NCBI GenBank assembly: GCA_016182485.1
Contig: JACPGH010000005.1
Coordinates: 62,001 to 126,000 of the forward strand
Origin: Candidatus Kaiserbacteria bacterium
Lineage (GTDB): Bacteria > Patescibacteria > Paceibacteria > UBA9973 > UBA2103
Direction of reading: 5' to 3'
Length of the DNA stretch: 64,000 nt
Of the stretch, positions 7,723 to 14,972 are shown piece after piece. The position numbers were made by a program, and so were the translations under genes. Each line of letters opens with the position of its first letter. Position 1 is the first letter of the stretch. A model generated the notes under the pieces. That model saw nothing but the letters and a program-made list of their open reading frames with translations. It was not told the DNA's origin and did no database searches.

Positions 7723-8493
7723 ATGCTGGAGGAAGGACTGGCCAAAGCTGGCTTAAATGCCAAAGAAGCGGCGATTTATCTCGCCGCGCTTGAGTCGGGC
7801 CCCTCGAGCATTCTGCAACTCAGCCGGAAGACGGGTATCAAGCGGCCGACGATATACGAAATGATGCCCTCATTGCTCCGCTCCGGCGTCATAGCGCAAA
7901 CAGCCAAGGGGAAGCGCAAGCAATTCGTGGCTGAGCCGCCCGAGAAGCTCTTTGAGGCCAAAAGGCAGGAGCTGAATTCCCTTCGCGAGCTCCTCCCTAC
8001 TCTCGAAGCGTTCCGCAATGCGTCTATCGAAAAGCCGGATATTAAGTGGTTTCAGGGTATTGAAAACATCCAAGAAATTTTGTGGGACATGGTGAGCAAC
8101 ACGAGCGTGAAAGAGCAGCTGCTCGCAATTGAGGGCCAGTTCAACTCTATCTACCAAAAGCTTGGGGACGAATTCTTCCAGAAACTCTTGAGGGAGAAAG
8201 CCCGCCGTAATCTCGAATCGCTCACAATTTCGACCATGAGTCCGCAGGAGCTGGAGAAAACGGTCCGGGACGCTCCCTGGAGCGTCGGCCACCAGATCGA
8301 AGTCCGCCTTATCGAAGATGCGAATAATGACTTCAAACTCAATTTCTTCATATATCAGGATAAAGTAACGATAATTTCTGCCTTGCAGGAGGTAGCGCTA
8401 GTGATTGAAAACAAGATCCTGTTCAACAGCCTCAAACTTCTCTTTATGACCCTCTGGAAAACAGCGCGAGAAACTCCCTATCGAATCTCGTAA
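7723..8493 (+). CDS. TrmB-family transcriptional regulator (paralogue 1)
   Basis: 256 aa. The N-terminal winged helix (L-x-x-x-G-L-N-A-K-E-A-A-I-Y-L-A-A-L, then R-K-T-G-I-K-R-P-T-I-Y-E) covers residues 1-70. A coiled helix (about 75-105) and an alpha/beta effector domain starting at K-W-F-Q-G-I-E-N-I follow. TrmB proteins bind DNA through the HTH, and archaeal members sense sugars; the ligand here is unknown. It is one of four complete TrmB-type genes in the window, with its own TGTC/GACA palindrome upstream. No SD, so probably leaderless. Confidence 0.85.
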   Translation: MLEEGLAKAGLNAKEAAIYLAALESGPSSILQLSRKTGIKRPTIYEMMPSLLRSGVIAQTAKGKRKQFVAEPPEKLFEAKRQELNSLRELLPTLEAFRNASIEKPDIKWFQGIENIQEILWDMVSNTSVKEQLLAIEGQFNSIYQKLGDEFFQKLLREKARRNLESLTISTMSPQELEKTVRDAPWSVGHQIEVRLIEDANNDFKLNFFIYQDKVTIISALQEVALVIENKILFNSLKLLFMTLWKTARETPYRIS

Positions 8494-8496
8494 TTC

Positions 8497-8536
8497 GCGG
8501 CCCGACCACTGCCCCGTTTCGATTGCTCTCTCATAA
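8497..8536 (+). pseudogene. Remnant: duplicated 3' end of xth
   Basis: Immediately after the TrmB stop codon, about 40 bases encode P-D-H-C-P-V-S-I-A-L-S then TAA, nearly the same as the xth C-terminus S-D-H-C-P-V-S-I-V-L-S at 6974-7009. Roughly 36 of 42 bases agree; the differences are mainly at third positions, so the copy is not a recent exact duplication. It marks the far edge of the XRE/TrmB segment that lies after xth. Confidence 0.7.
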
Positions 8537-8540
8537 AACA

Positions 8541-8565
8541 AAACCGCCGGATGTTATCCGACGGT
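8541..8565. terminator. Hairpin after the xth remnant
   Basis: AACCGCCGGAT and ATCCGACGGTT arms with a GTT loop; one mismatch. No strong T run on either strand, so terminator activity is uncertain. Confidence 0.45.
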
Positions 8566-8570
8566 TCAAT

Positions 8571-8708
8571 GCGCAGAGCAGGGTTACAACTGTGGGGTAA
8601 GGCTCCCCTAAATACTCACCTGCTTTCTGGGCGCTGCGCCGCCCCGGTGACGCTCCATATGCCTCAAGCTCTCCGCCTTATTATTGAGGCACACCCGCCA
8701 CCCGGCTG
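8571..8708. other. Structured non-coding segment
   Basis: Nested complementarity is visible: GCGCAG pairs with CTGCGC (outer), GCAGG with CCTGC, and GGGG-TAAGGC-TCCCC inside, followed by a separate hairpin CCTCAA...TTGAGG. It lies in the 3' region of the leftward small-gene cluster (8711-9544). It could be a 3' UTR structure or small RNA; no class recognised. Confidence 0.35.
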
Positions 8709-8710
8709 AA

Positions 8711-8929
8711 TCAGATCTTTTCGACAATCACAGTCGTCACGTAATAGACGTGACGCGCGATTCCTTGCATCATGCTGCGCTCGGTGCGATAGTCCCACGT
8801 TCCGTGGAGCGCCAAGCTCGTAGTCGCAGACACAATCCGCCAGCTGCTGCCAAGCTCCCGAAGACGCTTCTCAAGCTCTTCCTCAGGCGAATCGTTACGC
8901 GAACCCACGATGATTACTTTCTGTTCCAT
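8711..8929 (-). CDS. Small protein of unknown function (72 aa)
   Basis: Start chosen at 8929 because a strong SD (GAAAGGAGG) ends 6 bases upstream; the frame extends ten codons further without one. The sequence begins MEQKVIIVGSRNDSPEEELE and looks like a small alpha/beta domain (beta strand KVIIVG, helix, then a second strand WRIVSATTSLAL). No family recognised. First-from-the-end member of a leftward cluster of three small genes. Confidence 0.65.
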   Translation of the reverse strand: MEQKVIIVGSRNDSPEEELEKRLRELGSSWRIVSATTSLALHGTWDYRTERSMMQGIARHVYYVTTVIVEKI

Positions 8930-8942
8930 GTATGCCTCCTTT

Positions 8943-9104
8943 CTATTCGTAATCTTCATCGTGAGGAACGGGATCCGCTATCCTTTGGGAGGCAAATGGA
9001 AATTCCTTGCACTTTCGGCAATACAGATCTTTACAGTCATACTGGTTAATTGCGAAAGTGAGGCCACCGCCGCAATGTGGGCAACAAGCATCTCCTCGTC
9101 CCAT
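8943..9104 (-). CDS. Small zinc-ribbon-like protein (53 aa)
   Basis: From the ATG at 9104, preceded by SD AAGGAG. Two CxxC knuckles, C-P-H-C-G-G-G and C-R-K-C-K-E (with an extra Cys-Lys-Asp-Leu-Tyr before the second), make a zinc ribbon very likely. A longer start at 9230 overlaps the previous stop as ATGA behind AAAGGAGG, but its first 42 residues are encoded by the 50-bp repeat element, so the internal start is preferred. Function unknown. Confidence 0.65.
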   Translation of the reverse strand: MGRGDACCPHCGGGLTFAINQYDCKDLYCRKCKEFPFASQRIADPVPHDEDYE

Positions 9105-9173
9105 TAGACTCTCCTTATCCTGCCTCCCCTTTCGGATGAGGACTTTCGGCCAAAGAACATGAGCGAACATCTT

Positions 9174-9236
9174 CGCTCTTCTGAAAATCCAATTCGCATC
9201 AGATTTTCGGAACAGCGGGCGAATTCTCATTCGCCC
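9174..9236. repeat. 50-bp dispersed element, copy 2, with attached hairpin
   Basis: 9174-9223 is identical over 50 bases to the reverse complement of 23988-24037. It begins CGCTCTTCTGAAAATCC and ends TTTTCGGAACAGCGGGCGAA. The ends are imperfectly complementary. GGGCGAA...TTCGCCC (9217-9236) forms an attached hairpin, as in the other copies. Confidence 0.9.
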
Positions 9237-9544
9237 TTGCCTCCTTTCTCAAGTAGCGCTCTAACAACCTTGACGACCTCTTCAACCGGGTGGCACTCCA
9301 GAAAGTCGCGATACCCGGCGCTGATGAGTGGACCACGCCCTTTCCCATTGAGTTCGGCATTGACGTCAGAAATGTCGATCCCGATGAGTTGGAAGGCGCG
9401 CACCACAGCCTCCGCATTCTCATATACGGCTCCGCAGTACTCGATTTCCCCTTTGAAGGAACTGACTGAACATCCCGTGCATCCTTGAACGGCATAGCCG
9501 AAGGCGAGGCGCAGAACAAAGAGTTTCTCCTCGATACTAAACAT
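9227..9544 (-). CDS. Hypothetical protein (105 aa)
   Basis: Begins MFSIEEKLFVLRLAFGYAVQG, with GGGAG upstream of the ATG. Contains three cysteines in G-C-T-G-C-S and E-Y-C-G, then a mixed helix/strand C-terminal half ending in Lys/Glu-rich residues. Not recognised. First gene of the leftward three-gene small cluster and divergent from the TrmB gene at 9723, so the TGTCAT repeats between them could control both. Confidence 0.6.
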   Translation of the reverse strand: MFSIEEKLFVLRLAFGYAVQGCTGCSVSSFKGEIEYCGAVYENAEAVVRAFQLIGIDISDVNAELNGKGRGPLISAGYRDFLECHPVEEVVKVVRALLEKGGKGE

Positions 9545-9656
9545 AGTGCCATTCTCCCAGTTCCTGCCTGCCCTTTCGGGTCAGGGCTTATGGGTTCAAT
9601 GTTCAACGTCTCTGGCACCACAATAGCAGGCGCAACACCTTTTGTCAATATTGGTT

Positions 9657-9728
9657 ATGACACAATTAAATGTCATTGGTGTTTGCATTACATAGGTATT
9701 TTGATACGCTGTCATATATCCTATGACA
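9657..9728. promoter_or_regulatory. Two TGTCAT inverted repeats, candidate TrmB operators
   Basis: ATGACA (9657-9662) and TGTCAT (9671-9676) form the first pair; TGTCATA (9710-9716) and TATGACA (9722-9728) with a 5-base spacer form the second. The second overlaps the ATG at 9723 of the TrmB gene. The arrangement fits autorepression and control of the divergent small genes. Confidence 0.55.
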
Positions 9729-10496
9729 GGCAGATCCGTGACAGAAGAACAGCCATTGATTAACCGCCTTGCGGAATGGGGGCTGACGCGGGCGGAGGCC
9801 GAAGTGTATGTCTATTTGCTCCAGCGGCCGACCGAGAGCGGCGGGTCGAAGATCGCCGTGGGGACCGGCCTACACCGGCAGTATGTCTATATCGCCCTAG
9901 AGAAGCTCCTTGCTGCAGGCCTCGTTGAGGCAATTCCATTCGGCAAGCATAAAAAGTACAGAGCCCGCTCCCCGCTCGAGATCGAGAAGATCACGCGCAA
10001 GAGGAGTGTGGCGGCAAGCGACCTGGTGCACGAATTGAATAAGATAAGCGCCATTCATAGCGAACAGGACTTCGAAGTGCTGCAGGGCGCAAATCAAATC
10101 CAGCAATATGAGATGGACTATGTCTATGGATGTACGGAGGGAGAAGAGGAGCTCATTATCGGCGGGCATTCCAAAGGTTTTTTCGACCTAATGGGCGATG
10201 GTCTAGAGGAATATATAGAGGAGAAAGAGCGTAAAGGCATAAAAGTACAATATATTGGCAGCTTGAGCGAGAAGCCGCTCTACGAGCTAAACATTAGCTC
10301 GTACGGAAATCAGAATTATCGCTATTTAGAGGGGATGCACGAAGGAGTAACGCACTTGGTGATCCGGAAAGATTCAGTTTCCTTTTGGAGTTTTCTCACT
10401 CCCCCGCTGGTCTATGTGATCAAGTCTGCGACTGTGGCAGATGACTACCGGAAATTTTTCCAGCTGCTTTGGGATATCGCCGGCAAACAGGGCTAA
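9723..10496 (+). CDS. TrmB-family transcriptional regulator (paralogue 2)
   Basis: 257 aa from ATG 9723; GTG 9738 is equally plausible because 9723 lies inside the inverted repeat. HTH at about residues 12-75 (L-T-R-A-E-A-E-V-Y-V-Y-L-L, G-L-H-R-Q-Y-V-Y-I-A-L-E-K-L), coiled segment to about 115, then the effector domain (D-F-E-V-L-Q-G-A-N-Q-I onward). It keeps the C-terminal F-x-x-L-W-D-I-A motif shared with the other paralogues. Ligand unknown. Confidence 0.85.
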   Translation: MTGRSVTEEQPLINRLAEWGLTRAEAEVYVYLLQRPTESGGSKIAVGTGLHRQYVYIALEKLLAAGLVEAIPFGKHKKYRARSPLEIEKITRKRSVAASDLVHELNKISAIHSEQDFEVLQGANQIQQYEMDYVYGCTEGEEELIIGGHSKGFFDLMGDGLEEYIEEKERKGIKVQYIGSLSEKPLYELNISSYGNQNYRYLEGMHEGVTHLVIRKDSVSFWSFLTPPLVYVIKSATVADDYRKFFQLLWDIAGKQG

Positions 10497-10546
10497 AGGA
10501 CATCCTTCAACCCGCTCGGGATGAGTTTTCCACAGGGATGTCCTTT
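10495..10546. repeat. Inverted repeat GGACATCC/GGATGTCC downstream of paralogue 2
   Basis: AAAGGACATCC and GGATGTCCTTT, 11-bp perfect arms, 30-base loop. The stop codon of the TrmB gene is part of the left arm. Core shared with the palindrome at 45097-45123. Could act as a terminator stem. Confidence 0.7.
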
Positions 10547-11064
10547 ACAATGTCTTTTATCATTCTAAACTTGGCTAAGGAGGAGGCGGTGTGCGGCTAG
10601 GCTCAGGACCGGCTCCATTGGATGTTCTTTAGGAGTTCTTTTAACATCAGACGCTCTGTGAGTAACCTGCCTGCGCCAGCGGCGATCCGCTAACACTACC
10701 GGGCACGGGACCCGAACGGAAGCGCAATAGTGCTTTTGACAAAAGCCACCCACCATTTCTCCGACTGAGGCACCATCATTTACGCCCCGCTCCTTTTACG
10801 CCGCAGTCACCCGCTGGGTGGCTTTGTTGTTTACTCTGAGCTTTAGTGAAGGAAGCGAACTGGCCTTCCTATTTAAACTAAGAATGTTTCGCGTGAACCA
10901 TATATGCGTCCAAGTTGTGAAGGTCTGACCTTCACAACTTAATGAAAGCAAATTACATTCGATATATTCGCATGATTTACAAGATATATCGGACTGTGAA
11001 GGTCTGACCTTCACAAGTTAATGAAGTTGCTTTTAACTCCCATTATCTATTGAAATCAATCGAT
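10547..11064. other. Intergenic stretch with a hairpin terminator and paired palindromes
   Basis: No convincing gene. On the minus strand, 10696-10779 could encode 27 residues (MMVPQSEKWWVAF...) behind AAGGAG, but the spacing is long. 10805-10833 is a stem (AGTCACCC / GGGTGGCT) followed by TTGTTGTTT, a terminator for rightward transcription, which raises the possibility of a plus-strand RNA across 10565-10830. 10912-10940 and 10993-11017 hold two copies of a TGTGAAGG...CCTTCACA palindrome. The cca gene ends at 11065. Confidence 0.5.
10912..11017. repeat. Two copies of palindrome TGTGAAGG-TCTGA-CCTTCACA
   Basis: Copy one (10912-10940) has 12-bp perfect arms (AAGTTGTGAAGG / CCTTCACAACTT); copy two (10993-11017) has 8-9 bp arms. 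Both are followed by TTAATGAA. The equal loops and shared flank indicate duplication. Confidence 0.85.
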
Positions 11065-12573
11065 TTAGCACACGTGGTGTTTTTCCATTATTTGGCGTAC
11101 TTCCTCATTTTCGGCGGCTTCCCGCCTTTTCTTCCCCGCTTCCCCAAGCCTCTTGAGTTCATTCTCGTCCAGCATTAACAGTTCTTCGGTTCTCTTATCT
11201 AGATAGTCATGCACGTTTCGCGCGGAATCGTCCAAGACTTCTTCGAGCAGTGCATTCAGGACATATCCTATCCTAGGCCCCGGTTTCGCGTGGAACTTCT
11301 CCATTATCCTGGTGCCATCTGTCTTCAGCATCTTCACAGAGATAGGATCTCGAAGAGCCTGTTCCACCATAGCTTTGTACTTCCTGAATCTAAAAGGCTG
11401 TTCCTTAGGCCGTCCCGTCCCAATCCGGTCGCATATACGGAGGTTAAGCAAGTCCCAAATATTTTCCTGTCCAACATTCGTAACCATTCTGCGTACGGCC
11501 GATAACGTTATCTGATCAGGATCAGAAAAGAACATGTGCCACCGGACAAGCTTTACTACCTTGTCTATTGTTTCGCGTGGAAAGTGCAGCTCCTCTAGAG
11601 CTTTTTTGGTTACACGTGAACCAACCACGTCGTGTCCATGAAAGGTCCAGTCTTTTTTTTCGTCGGACCATCGGCGGCTCTCGGGCTTCGCTATGTCATG
11701 GAAGAGCCCGGCAATCGTAACGTCGAAGCCGAAGCGCTTATCCGCCCCGTGCTGCATTGTACGGAGATTGTGCTCAAAGACATCGTAGCTATGCGCCTGG
11801 TTTTGCTCGACGCCAATACCTCGCACTAAATCGCCGACTATGAATTCGAGAATGCCGAGCTGGTGGGCGAGCACGAGCGCATTCATCGGCTTCTTTGACT
11901 CTAGAATACGCACAAGCTCATCTCGAATCCTCTCGCGCGAAATTTGGCTTAAATGCTGACTGTTTTGCTTAATGGCAGCGGCCGTGTCGCTCTCTATGCC
12001 GAAGTCGAGCTCAGCCACAAGCCGCACGGCCCGGAGCATTCGCAGGGCGTCCTCATCAAAGCGTTCTCCGGCGTTCCCGACGGCTCGTATTATCTTGTCC
12101 TTTATGTCCTTTTGACCATCATACGGGTCCACTATTTGTCCTTTATCTGCATCGAGAGCGATGGCATTTATCGTAAAGTCACGCCGGGCAAGGTCTTGGA
12201 GAAGGGAAGTGCCAAATTCGACCTTGTCCGGCCGACGCTTGTCGGAATAGCCGGATTCGGTGCGGTAAGGTGTCACCTCGACTATTGCCAGCCGCTCGTC
12301 CTCTGAACCGGTCTTCACGCCCACCGTGCCGTATTCATTTTCATAAAAAGAATCAGGAAATACGGCCTGGATTTGCTCCGGGGTAGCGTTCGTGGTGAGG
12401 TCCCAGTCCTTCGGCTCGCGGCCGAGGATAAGGTCGCGGACACAGCCGCCCACCAAATACGCTTCAAATCCCTTTTCATGAAGGGAGTTCGATACCCGAG
12501 AAATCTCTTCCGGGATAGGGAAGCGCATATCCACAATGCTAGCATAGCGTGCTAACTTAGATTCGAGGAACAT
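11065..12573 (-). CDS. cca: CCA tRNA nucleotidyltransferase / poly(A) polymerase family
   Basis: 502 aa from ATG 12573; the open frame runs further upstream across a tRNA gene, so the internal start is chosen, with AGAGG about nine bases before it. The head domain has G-G-C-V-R-D-L-I-L-G and the catalytic D-W-D-L-T, followed by R-R-D-F-T-I-N-A-I-A-L and D-E-D-A-L-R-M-L-R-A-V-R. An HD domain (L-F-H-D-I-A-K-P) lies in the middle, as in HD-type enzymes that also trim 2',3'-phosphates. It adds or repairs the tRNA 3' CCA; none of the four tRNAs here encodes CCA, so the enzyme is required. Confidence 0.92.
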   Translation of the reverse strand: MFLESKLARYASIVDMRFPIPEEISRVSNSLHEKGFEAYLVGGCVRDLILGREPKDWDLTTNATPEQIQAVFPDSFYENEYGTVGVKTGSEDERLAIVEVTPYRTESGYSDKRRPDKVEFGTSLLQDLARRDFTINAIALDADKGQIVDPYDGQKDIKDKIIRAVGNAGERFDEDALRMLRAVRLVAELDFGIESDTAAAIKQNSQHLSQISRERIRDELVRILESKKPMNALVLAHQLGILEFIVGDLVRGIGVEQNQAHSYDVFEHNLRTMQHGADKRFGFDVTIAGLFHDIAKPESRRWSDEKKDWTFHGHDVVGSRVTKKALEELHFPRETIDKVVKLVRWHMFFSDPDQITLSAVRRMVTNVGQENIWDLLNLRICDRIGTGRPKEQPFRFRKYKAMVEQALRDPISVKMLKTDGTRIMEKFHAKPGPRIGYVLNALLEEVLDDSARNVHDYLDKRTEELLMLDENELKRLGEAGKKRREAAENEEVRQIMEKHHVC

Positions 12574-12638
12574 TGTGGTTCCTCTCTTCGTCCCGGTATC
12601 GTTCAAGCAAATACCGGAGCTCGCTCGGCGAACTCTTC

Positions 12639-12710
12639 GCCCCGGTGGTGAAATGGATATCACAGCTGACTTCGGATCAGCTATTCTGGGTTCGAATCCT
12701 GGCCGGGGCA
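12639..12710 (+). tRNA. tRNA-Arg (UCG)
   Basis: Complete cloverleaf: acceptor GCCCCGG/CCGGGGC, D arm, anticodon stem CAGCTGA with loop CTTCGGA (anticodon TCG, reads CGA), T arm with GGTTCGAATCC, discriminator A. CCA is not encoded. Confidence 0.95.
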
Positions 12711-12758
12711 CATTGCGAAAGGCGGCCTCAGAGAGGCCGCCCTGTGAGATGCGCGGAA

Positions 12759-12971
12759 CTAGGCTTTGTCGCGAGGCGGTATCCAGCGCGGTAGACCTCG
12801 AGGGCCTACTGACCAGTAGCCGCCCCTCCGCTCCAACCGATCCAGGCGATCGAACTCCTCCTCTGTAGGCTTGTGCCATGGCCGCAAAGCCAATGCCCCC
12901 AAGATTCCAAAAAGAACAGGCAGTCCGATGAGGAGAAACAAGAGCACTAGCCCACTCCAGTCCCCAAACAC
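12759..12971 (-). CDS. Small membrane protein (70 aa)
   Basis: GTG start with SD AGGGAGG six bases upstream. One hydrophobic segment (GLVLLFLLIGLPVLFGILGA, residues 7-26) is followed by a charged, proline- and tryptophan-containing tail. No family recognised. It follows the 72-aa gene at 12974-13192 by 2 bp, so the pair is probably one leftward operon. Confidence 0.65.
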   Translation of the reverse strand: MFGDWSGLVLLFLLIGLPVLFGILGALALRPWHKPTEEEFDRLDRLERRGGYWSVGPRGLPRWIPPRDKA

Positions 12972-12973
12972 AG

Positions 12974-13192
12974 CTACCTCCCTTCTGGATGAATGCGTCG
13001 AACAAGGCGGCCAGTCTTGTTGATGTGCAGCTGCCGGAGCGCCTTCCCGATCTGCCGACGCTCGTGCCGGATCGCGGAGGGGAAGTCTTTGTGCTTGCCA
13101 GACTGCACCTCCTTGAGCAAATCTACGTAGCAGGCGTTGAGGAACTGCAAGAGTCCTCTTACTGCCGGTTTGTTGAATCCGCTTGGTGGCAT
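12974..13192 (-). CDS. Small basic protein (72 aa)
   Basis: SD GAGGAGGG six bases before the ATG. Begins MPPSGFNKPAVRGLLQFLNA; rich in Lys, Arg and His, predicted helical and soluble. No family recognised. Divergent from the winged-helix regulator at 13317, which is the obvious candidate to control it. Confidence 0.65.
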   Translation of the reverse strand: MPPSGFNKPAVRGLLQFLNACYVDLLKEVQSGKHKDFPSAIRHERRQIGKALRQLHINKTGRLVRRIHPEGR

Positions 13193-13316
13193 TTCGCCCT
13201 CCTCTCGTGTACTTGCCCCAAATTGGAATATAAAAACTGTAAATAATTTAGCAAGGAAGCGGGCATATTTCTATGGAAATTGTACTTTTCGTTCAAAATC
13301 CATTATTCTATCTGCA

Positions 13317-14162
13317 ATGCTTTACAGCAAGGACATCGAACTAGAGGATAAAGTCATCGAATCGCTGGCCGCCGGCAGCATGAGCATCAATGCTATCCAC
13401 TCGCGTCTCGGGAAAGATACAAAGGTCTCCCTGCGCGCGGTGTATAAGGCGATAGACAAGCTCCGCAAAGCCGGTGTCCTCTTGAAAGCGGGGAAGCGAG
13501 TACTGATTGATCAAGAGTGGGCCAAGCGAGTCGAGGAGAAATTCAACGCCATCGTCCCCGCTTTTCTCTTGCAGAAGGGCGAGCGCGCAGTCTACTCGTT
13601 CACCTCGATAGAGAACTTGGACGCTTTCTGGAAAACCATCGTCTTGCCGCTCGAGCGTTCCGTTCCGAACGGAGAGATCTTTTTCTATAATCCGCACAAT
13701 TTCTGGGCGTACATGCCCGCCCGGAAGGAAAGTGAAGATGCGTATTATCGGCACTTTGCCGAAACTAACCGATTCGGCTTCTTCACGGTCGGCGGAGATA
13801 CTGCGGCAGATATTGAATTCAAGCGGGCGTATCAAAACGACCGCCTTCAAATTGACTTGCAGCCCATCGCCGCGCTCGGCCGACGAGACCACATTACCGT
13901 AGTCGGACCCTTCATCATCACCGTTCGGCTTGCTAAAGGCATTGCTGAGCGTATCGACGAACTGTATGCGTCTGGGGAAGGGATCGAGTATCTCCTCCTC
14001 GCAATTTCTCAGACCTGCGAACGCCCGGGGAAGGTCCGATTTGTCCTTGAGAATAACCCCGCTAGAGCTTCAGAACTACGCCGGCTACTGGCTAAAAATT
14101 TCTACTTCACCTCCTCTGAGTACGGGCATGGAGGCTCCATACCTGCACCTCGTTCGGCATAA
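13317..14162 (+). CDS. Winged-helix regulator with unknown effector domain
   Basis: 281 aa from the ATG at 13317 (MLYSKDIELEDKVIESLAAG); an upstream extension overlaps the divergent small gene and is rejected. Residues 1-75 form a winged helix (S-I-N-A-I-H-S-R-L, V-S-L-R-A-V-Y-K-A-I-D-K-L, A-G-V-L-L-K). The remaining 200 residues are alpha/beta and resemble the TrmB effector domain only in general layout. TATTCT lies 7 bases before the ATG with no SD, so a leaderless start is likely. It may be a distant relative of the TrmB paralogues. Confidence 0.7.
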   Translation: MLYSKDIELEDKVIESLAAGSMSINAIHSRLGKDTKVSLRAVYKAIDKLRKAGVLLKAGKRVLIDQEWAKRVEEKFNAIVPAFLLQKGERAVYSFTSIENLDAFWKTIVLPLERSVPNGEIFFYNPHNFWAYMPARKESEDAYYRHFAETNRFGFFTVGGDTAADIEFKRAYQNDRLQIDLQPIAALGRRDHITVVGPFIITVRLAKGIAERIDELYASGEGIEYLLLAISQTCERPGKVRFVLENNPARASELRRLLAKNFYFTSSEYGHGGSIPAPRSA

Positions 14163-14199
14163 TAGAATCAAACTAGTTCGTTTCTCTTAGGTCACTCGG

Positions 14200-14270
14200 T
14201 GCGGGTAGCCGGGATCGAACCGGCGCTAGCTGATTGGCAACCAGCTGTTCTACCACTAAACCATACCCGC
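14200..14270 (-). tRNA. tRNA-Gly (GCC)
   Basis: Minus strand: acceptor GCGGGTA/TACCCGC, anticodon loop TTGCCAA (anticodon GCC), T arm CGGTTCGATCCCG, discriminator A. CCA not encoded. Confidence 0.95.
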
Positions 14271-14454
14271 GAACACTGTTTATCTTCTCATATTCCTGCA
14301 ATCTATTCAATTCAGAGGCAAACTGGGGCTTGCCAAACTGAAATGTCGTTGGGGAAAACTCAGTGGATATGTGGATAAAAGACACTTGGGGATTTATGAA
14401 GAATTCTTAATAGTCCGTGAAATACTACGTATATGAGCCATATTTTTAAAGGCC

Positions 14455-14850
14455 GTGGACTTAAGTGACAAAACGCGGAAAGAGATAGGCGCTTTGGGGG
14501 AAAATGTAGCCGCGGAGTACCTGCGCCGGCGGGGTTTCTCGATCCTGGACCGAAATTTCGTGCGCAAAACCGGCGAACTCGACTTGATCGCTGCAGAGGG
14601 AGATACCCTGCATTTCGTAGAGGTAAAAACTGTTTGTACCGATTCCTTTCCTAAAACAGAGACGGGTGAAGATGAATATGATCCGGCAGTCAATCTACAC
14701 CAAAACAAGATCCGGCATGTTGCGCGGACAGGCGAGTGGTATGTCCTTGAGAAAAACTGGGGAGGGGAGTGGCAGGTGGACGGCTGCCTCGTGTGGCTGC
14801 GCCGCCGTGACGGCGTAGCGCGGGTTCGCTACCTGCCGCAAATTGTGTAA
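14455..14850 (+). CDS. YraN/UPF0102 family nuclease-like protein
   Basis: 131 aa with a GTG start. It has the restriction-endonuclease-like core of UPF0102: G-x-x-A-E-N-x-A-A-x-Y-L-x-x-x-G, then I-L-D-R-N-F, G-E-L-D-L-I-A and F-V-E-V-K. The Asp, Glu and Lys of the D-EVK site are present. Role in vivo unclear; sometimes linked to DNA processing. A family-typical segment after EVK contains an insert (D-S-F-P-K-T-E-T-G-E-D-E-Y) before the P-A-V-N-L-H-Q-N-K-I helix. Confidence 0.88.
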   Translation: MDLSDKTRKEIGALGENVAAEYLRRRGFSILDRNFVRKTGELDLIAAEGDTLHFVEVKTVCTDSFPKTETGEDEYDPAVNLHQNKIRHVARTGEWYVLEKNWGGEWQVDGCLVWLRRRDGVARVRYLPQIV

Positions 14851-14899
14851 AGTAAAAGCATGCGAAAGCGGGCTGTGCCCGCCGTAGCATAAGCCTCGG

Positions 14900-14970
14900 C
14901 GGGCCGGCGTATGACGGTAGTACGCATCCTTTGGGAGGATGATGACCGAGTCCGACTCTCGGCGGCCCGA
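14900..14970 (+). tRNA. tRNA-Pro (UGG)
   Basis: Acceptor CGGGCCG/CGGCCCG, anticodon stem CATCC/GGATG with loop TTTGGGA (anticodon TGG), T arm CCGAG-TCCGACT-CTCGG, discriminator A. CCA not encoded. The downstream ATG begins two bases after the discriminator. Confidence 0.93.
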
Positions 14971-14972
14971 CA

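Noticed and set aside
10565..10756. 63-aa minus-strand ORF in the 10.5-11 kb gap
   Set aside because: No SD, odd composition, overlaps the better (still weak) 27-aa ORF at 10696-10779.
11065..13005. 646-aa reading of the cca gene
   Set aside because: The extension crosses the tRNA-Arg gene and the 12759 small gene; the ATG at 12573 matches family length.
14360..14380. TTATCCACA-like DnaA box near tRNA-Gly
   Set aside because: A single perfect box with no cluster or AT-rich unwinding region.
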